From NCBI GenBank assembly GCA_946480485.1, contig CAMLJW010000225.1:1-8316 (forward strand): a DNA stretch of 8,316 bases. Reading direction: 5' to 3'. Position 1 is the first letter of the stretch, and every line of letters begins with the position of its first letter. Positions 5,514-8,316 of the stretch are shown here, piece after piece. The DNA is from an uncultured Streptomyces sp. Lineage in GTDB: Bacteria; Actinomycetota; Actinomycetes; Streptomycetales; Streptomycetaceae. A program made the translations under genes and the position numbers. The notes under the pieces were generated by a model, which worked only from the letters and a program-made list of their open reading frames with translations, was not told where the DNA came from and searched no databases.

Positions 5514-6637
5514 GCCAGGCCGGGCAATCCCGAACCCGGGAGGGGAGCGCGCCGCTGCCGCGGGTGACCGCGATCGAGACGGTGCTGCCGCAGTACCACT
5601 ACACCCAGGACGAGATCGCGGACGCCATCGCACGCCCGACCCTGGGGGAATCCGCGGTGGGGTCGGTGTTGCTGAAGAAAATCCAGGCCAACGCCGGCGT
5701 GAGCGCGCGGCACCTGTCCCTGCCGCTGGAAGAGCTGACCGCACTCGACGACTTCACCGAGGCCAACCGCATGTGGCTCGACACCGCGCTGGACGTGGGA
5801 GAGCGGGTGCTCACGGAAGCGCTCCGTACGGCCGGGCTGCGGCCCGAGGACGTGGACGCGGTGATCAGTACCACCGTGACGGGGCTGGCCGTGCCGTCGC
5901 TGGAGGCCCGGCTCGTCCACCGGGTGGGGATGCGGCCGGACGTCAAGCGGATCCCGCTGTTCGGCAACGGCTGCGCCGGAGGGGCGGTGGGGCTCGCCCG
6001 GCTCCACGAGTACTTGCGCGCCTACCCGGATCAGGTGGCCGTCCTGCTCGCGGTGGAGCTGTGCTCCTTGGCGTACCAGTACAAGGACACCACCATGGCG
6101 AATGTCGTCGCCAGCAGCCTCTTCGGGGACGGCGCGGCCGCGGTCGTGGCCGTCGGCGGGAACCGGGCCGGTGCCGGTGATGGGGACCGGGTTGGCGCCG
6201 TCGGCAGTCCCGAACTCGTGGACACCTACAGCTGGCTGCTACCAGACACCGAGGGGGTGCTCGGCTGGGACATCGGAGCCCACGGCTTCCGGATCCGACT
6301 GGGCCCCGAGCTGCCCGCGCTCACGGAGGAACACCTCCCCACAGCCGTCCGGGGCCTGCTGGCCCGGCATGAGCTGACTCCCGACCGGATCGCCGGCTGG
6401 ATCTGCCACAGCGGTGGGCCGAAGGTCCTCACCGCTGTCGAACGGTCCCTGGACCTGCCGCCGCAGGCACTGGCACTCACCCGCCAGTCCATGGCCGATC
6501 GAGGCAACCTCTCCTCCGTGTCCGTCCTGGACGTGCTCCGCATGGCCGGCGAGTCACCACCACCCAGCGGCGCATTGGGCCTCGTCGCGGCCCTGGGACC
6601 GGGCTTCGCCGTCGAACTCGTCCTCATCCGCTGGTGA
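5510..6637 (+). CDS. Type III polyketide synthase (chalcone/stilbene synthase family)
   Basis: This 375-residue homodimer-forming condensing enzyme is standard length for bacterial type III PKSs. The catalytic triad is complete: Cys155 in GNGCAGG, His300 in WICHSGGPKVL and Asn333 in DRGNLSSVSVL. Further family marks are SLFGDGAAA (203-210) and the C-terminal ALGPGFAVEL (361-370). It would load an acyl starter and add malonyl-CoA units to give a tri- or tetraketide that cyclises to a pyrone or resorcinol. Which one cannot be told by eye. A long-chain acyl starter is inferred from the desaturase, ACP and ketosynthase genes upstream. Germicidin synthase and Azotobacter ArsB/ArsC are precedents for taking a starter directly from a carrier protein. 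A Gly/Asp-rich insertion at about 216-230 (GGNRAGAGDGDRVGAVG) lies in a surface loop position. It overlaps the genes on both sides by 4 bp. Confidence 0.92.
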   Translation: MSQAGQSRTREGSAPLPRVTAIETVLPQYHYTQDEIADAIARPTLGESAVGSVLLKKIQANAGVSARHLSLPLEELTALDDFTEANRMWLDTALDVGERVLTEALRTAGLRPEDVDAVISTTVTGLAVPSLEARLVHRVGMRPDVKRIPLFGNGCAGGAVGLARLHEYLRAYPDQVAVLLAVELCSLAYQYKDTTMANVVASSLFGDGAAAVVAVGGNRAGAGDGDRVGAVGSPELVDTYSWLLPDTEGVLGWDIGAHGFRIRLGPELPALTEEHLPTAVRGLLARHELTPDRIAGWICHSGGPKVLTAVERSLDLPPQALALTRQSMADRGNLSSVSVLDVLRMAGESPPPSGALGLVAALGPGFAVELVLIRW

Positions 6638-7239
6638 CCGTCATGACCCTCCAGAGCTCCGCCACCCTGCGGGCCGGCCCGCTGATCCTGGTCGCCGCGA
6701 TGAGTTGCGTACGCCTGCTCGAACTGCGCGTCGCACGGCGCAACACCCGTCGGGCGACGGCACTGGGCGGTGTGGAGTACGGACTACGGCTCCACCCCGT
6801 CATGATCGTCCTGCACGTCGGCCTGCTCACCGGCATCCTGGCGGAAACCGCCCTCGCCCACCGGCCGTTCGTCCCGGCACTCGGCGGGCCCGCCCTGGCC
6901 GTCGTGATCCTGGCCCAGGCGGGCCGCTGGTGGTGCATGCGATCCCTCGGCCCCCGCTGGAACACCCGCATCATCGTCGTCCCCGGCATGCCCCTCGTCC
7001 ACCACGGCCCCTACCGCCGGCTGCGACACCCCAACTACCTCGTCGTCGCCGCCGAGGGCATGGCCCTCCCACTGGTCTGCACCGCCTGGTCGACCGCCCT
7101 CCTGTTCACCCTCGTGAACACAGTCTTCCTCGCCGTCTGGATACGCGTGGAGAACGCGGCACTGGCCGAGGGGGAGCACGTGAAATTCCAACCGGGCTCG
7201 CCCGACTCCGCGAGGGCGCGCGGGCGTCCCGCTGGGTGA
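6634..7239 (+). CDS. ICMT-family (isoprenylcysteine carboxyl methyltransferase-like) membrane methyltransferase
   Basis: This 201-residue integral membrane enzyme has hydrophobic segments near 16-31, 56-74, 82-102 and a long hairpin at 136-170. The S-adenosylmethionine-binding signature GPYRRLRHPNY sits at 125-135, and the conserved C-terminal RVEN (171-174) follows the last membrane span. The start is taken as GTG 6634, which overlaps the PKS stop (GTGA); an ATG three codons in (6643) is the alternative. Neither has a clear ribosome binding site, so translation probably depends on coupling. Close functional relatives next to type III PKS genes are BpsB of Bacillus subtilis and SrsB of Streptomyces griseus, which methylate alkylpyrones or phenolic lipids. 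By context it should O-methylate the hydroxyl of the PKS product at the membrane. Confidence 0.85.
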   Translation: MTVMTLQSSATLRAGPLILVAAMSCVRLLELRVARRNTRRATALGGVEYGLRLHPVMIVLHVGLLTGILAETALAHRPFVPALGGPALAVVILAQAGRWWCMRSLGPRWNTRIIVVPGMPLVHHGPYRRLRHPNYLVVAAEGMALPLVCTAWSTALLFTLVNTVFLAVWIRVENAALAEGEHVKFQPGSPDSARARGRPAG

Positions 7240-7247
7240 GCACCCAG
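7232..7247 (+). repeat. Small inverted repeat straddling the methyltransferase stop codon
   Basis: CTGGGTG (7232-7238) and CACCCAG (7241-7247) pair perfectly around AG, with the stop codon TGA (7237-7239) inside. In RNA the loop must open to about 4 nt, leaving a 6-bp stem. It has no following T-run. It may be a weak 3'-end stabilising hairpin and is too small to call a terminator on its own. Confidence 0.5.
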
Positions 7248-7267
7248 GGTCGAAAACCTCAGTAACC

Positions 7268-7301
7268 GTACCGGGAGAACCAATAAGTACCAGGAGAACC
7301 A
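7268..7301 (+). repeat. Tandem 15-bp direct repeat, 19-bp period
   Basis: GTACCGGGAGAACCA (7268-7282) and GTACCAGGAGAACCA (7287-7301) differ at one base. A third partial copy, GTACCA, starts at 7305. The two copies lie between the methyltransferase stop and the hairpin, outside any gene. The spacing is nearly two helical turns, which would suit a protein bound on one face of the DNA, but the role is unknown. Confidence 0.7.
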
Positions 7302-7320
7302 GCCGTACCAACGAGTGGCT

Positions 7321-7351
7321 ACGGCCGCAGGCACGGTGTGCCCACGGCCGT
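7321..7351. terminator. Two-part hairpin, probable bidirectional terminator
   Basis: An outer stem ACGGCCG (7321-7327) pairs with CGGCCGT (7345-7351). Inside it, after a symmetric CA/CA internal loop, GGCAC (7330-7334) pairs with GTGCC (7338-7342) around a GGT loop. The 12 paired bases are nearly all G-C. It lies between convergent genes, 17 nt beyond the stop of the minus-strand permease and about 80 nt beyond the methyltransferase. No T-run follows on either side, as is common for actinomycete terminators. Confidence 0.7.
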
Positions 7352-7368
7352 GCGGCGACCCGCTCTCT

Positions 7369-8316
7369 CTACTCGGTCTTGATGGCCGTGAGCATGTTCA
7401 AGCGGGACGCGCTGCGGGCGGGCCACACAGCGGCCAGCAAACCGACCAGCGCCGCCAGCAGCAGGAAGAACCCGAACCGGCCCCACGGCAGCACCGGCGT
7501 GTATCCGGGGATGTCCGCCTTCGTGATCTCGCAGACGGCCCAGCCCAGGAAGGAACCGAGCCCGATCCCGATCGACGCGCCGAAGAGGGAGATGACTATG
7601 GCCTCCAGCTGGATCATCCGCGTCAGGCCCCGCCGGTCCAGCCCGACGGCTCGCAGCATGCCCACCTCCCGCTGCCGCTCGAAGACCGACATCGCGAGGG
7701 TGTTCACCACCCCCAGCACCGCGATGACCAGGGAGATCGCGAGCAGCCCGTACAGGACGTTCAGCACGGTGTCGAGGGCTCCGCTGAGCTCGTTGCGGAT
7801 GTCCTGCCGGTCGTCGATCTTGATCCCCGGGCGCCCGGCGAGGGCGTCGGCGAGTGTCTTCCCGTTCGTGCCGCCTTCGGTCTTGACGTAGATCTTTGAG
7901 ATGGACGTCGCGGTGGCGTTCGATTCGATCACGTCCGTGGAGACGACGACCGGCAGGACGACCTCGTTGTACTCGAAGACAGCCCCGACGGTCAGCCTGC
8001 GGCTCTTGCCGGAGTCCCCGTACACCGCCGGCAGGGTGTCCCCCACCTTCCAGCCGTGGGACCGCGCGAGCTTCTCGTCGACGGCGACCTGACCCTTCGC
8101 GAGGGTGTCCTGCGAGCCGGAGACCACAGGGAGGTGGAGGGCCTTGTCGAAGTCCGCCGGGGTGACGGCGGTGACATCCAGCTGGCTGCCGTCGAGTTGC
8201 ATCCACGCCTGCTGCTCCTGCGACACCGCCCTGACGCCGGGGACCTTGCGCAGGGCGTCGACCGCCGAGGCGTCCAGGCGCACTCCACCGGCCGTGACCA
8301 TGTAGTCGGCCTTGAC
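7369..8316 (-). CDS. ABC transporter permease, MacB/FtsX family (C-terminal part, cut by window edge)
   Basis: The visible 315 residues are the end of a membrane permease. The frame is open through the right edge, so the first ATG seen (8299-8301) is internal and the true start lies outside. An extracytoplasmic domain (about residues 1-180) is followed by three membrane spans near 185-210, 235-262 and 280-300. The FtsX signature LGVVNTLAMSVFERQREVG leads into GMLRAVGL after the first of these, and the protein ends PARSASRLNMLTAIKTE, the usual 'P(A/V)xxAsxxxPxxal' type tail. Two-repeat Streptomyces permeases of this class run to about 800 residues, so a first FtsX domain and an ATPase gene are expected to the right. 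It is transcribed toward the biosynthetic genes and is probably unrelated to them, though export or immunity cannot be excluded. Confidence 0.88.
   Translation of the reverse strand, partial: VKADYMVTAGGVRLDASAVDALRKVPGVRAVSQEQQAWMQLDGSQLDVTAVTPADFDKALHLPVVSGSQDTLAKGQVAVDEKLARSHGWKVGDTLPAVYGDSGKSRRLTVGAVFEYNEVVLPVVVSTDVIESNATATSISKIYVKTEGGTNGKTLADALAGRPGIKIDDRQDIRNELSGALDTVLNVLYGLLAISLVIAVLGVVNTLAMSVFERQREVGMLRAVGLDRRGLTRMIQLEAIVISLFGASIGIGLGSFLGWAVCEITKADIPGYTPVLPWGRFGFFLLLAALVGLLAAVWPARSASRLNMLTAIKTE

Noticed and set aside
5510..6637. Initial reading of this gene as a FabH/KAS III enzyme.
   Set aside because: The WICHSGGPKVL and DRGNLSSVSVL motifs and the GDGAAA loop are those of type III polyketide synthases.
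6414..7265. A 283-codon plus-strand frame overlapping the PKS end and the methyltransferase.
   Set aside because: The peptide is Pro/Arg/His-rich without motifs, while the competing frames carry the type III PKS Asn333 motif and the ICMT signature.
7308..7320. A 13-bp match (CAACGAGTGGCTA) to the 3' end of the transposase gene at 77-91, suggesting a second IS remnant.
   Set aside because: A 13-mer match is about what chance gives in a window this size, and the flanks do not match.

Overview
The window is very GC-rich, with strong G/C bias at third codon positions, long spurious antisense open frames and tightly overlapping genes. This points to an actinomycete, most likely Streptomyces. A remnant of a NuoD2-type NADH dehydrogenase gene and two rare TTA leucine codons fit that reading.

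Layout. Positions 1-640 are genomic debris: the 3' end of an IS5-family transposase gene on the minus strand, a short piece of a nuoD-like gene, and a tail I cannot identify. Positions 620-766 look like a promoter and control region with an 8-bp-arm inverted repeat. From 767 to 7239 six genes run on the plus strand: a soluble di-iron acyl-ACP desaturase, an acyl carrier protein, a FabF/KAS II-type ketosynthase, an MMPL-family lipid exporter, a type III polyketide synthase, and an ICMT-family (isoprenylcysteine carboxyl methyltransferase-like) membrane methyltransferase. Four of the five gene junctions overlap by 4 to 43 bp. The fifth, ketosynthase to MMPL, has a 118-bp gap with two small palindromes that could hold a second promoter. 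Positions 7240-7368 hold a direct repeat and a strong two-part hairpin, probably the terminator between convergent transcripts. The last gene, on the minus strand, is the C-terminal part of a MacB/FtsX-type ABC transporter permease that runs off the right edge.

How the genes may work together (inference). The six genes read as a compact biosynthetic cluster for an unsaturated phenolic or pyrone lipid. The ACP would carry a fatty acyl chain, the desaturase would add a cis double bond, and the ketosynthase would extend or set the chain length. The type III PKS would take the ACP-bound acyl starter and extend it with malonyl-CoA to an alkenyl-pyrone or alkenyl-resorcinol. The ICMT-like enzyme would O-methylate the ring hydroxyl, as BpsB and SrsB do in known alkylpyrone and phenolic lipid pathways, and the MMPL protein would move the lipid across the membrane. 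There is no acyl-AMP/CoA ligase and no SrsC-like flavin hydroxylase in the window. That favours ACP-dependent starter delivery and a non-quinone product. Type III PKS plus ICMT pairs are known. A dedicated desaturase, ACP, KAS II and MMPL packaged with them is a combination I do not recognise as a characterised pathway.
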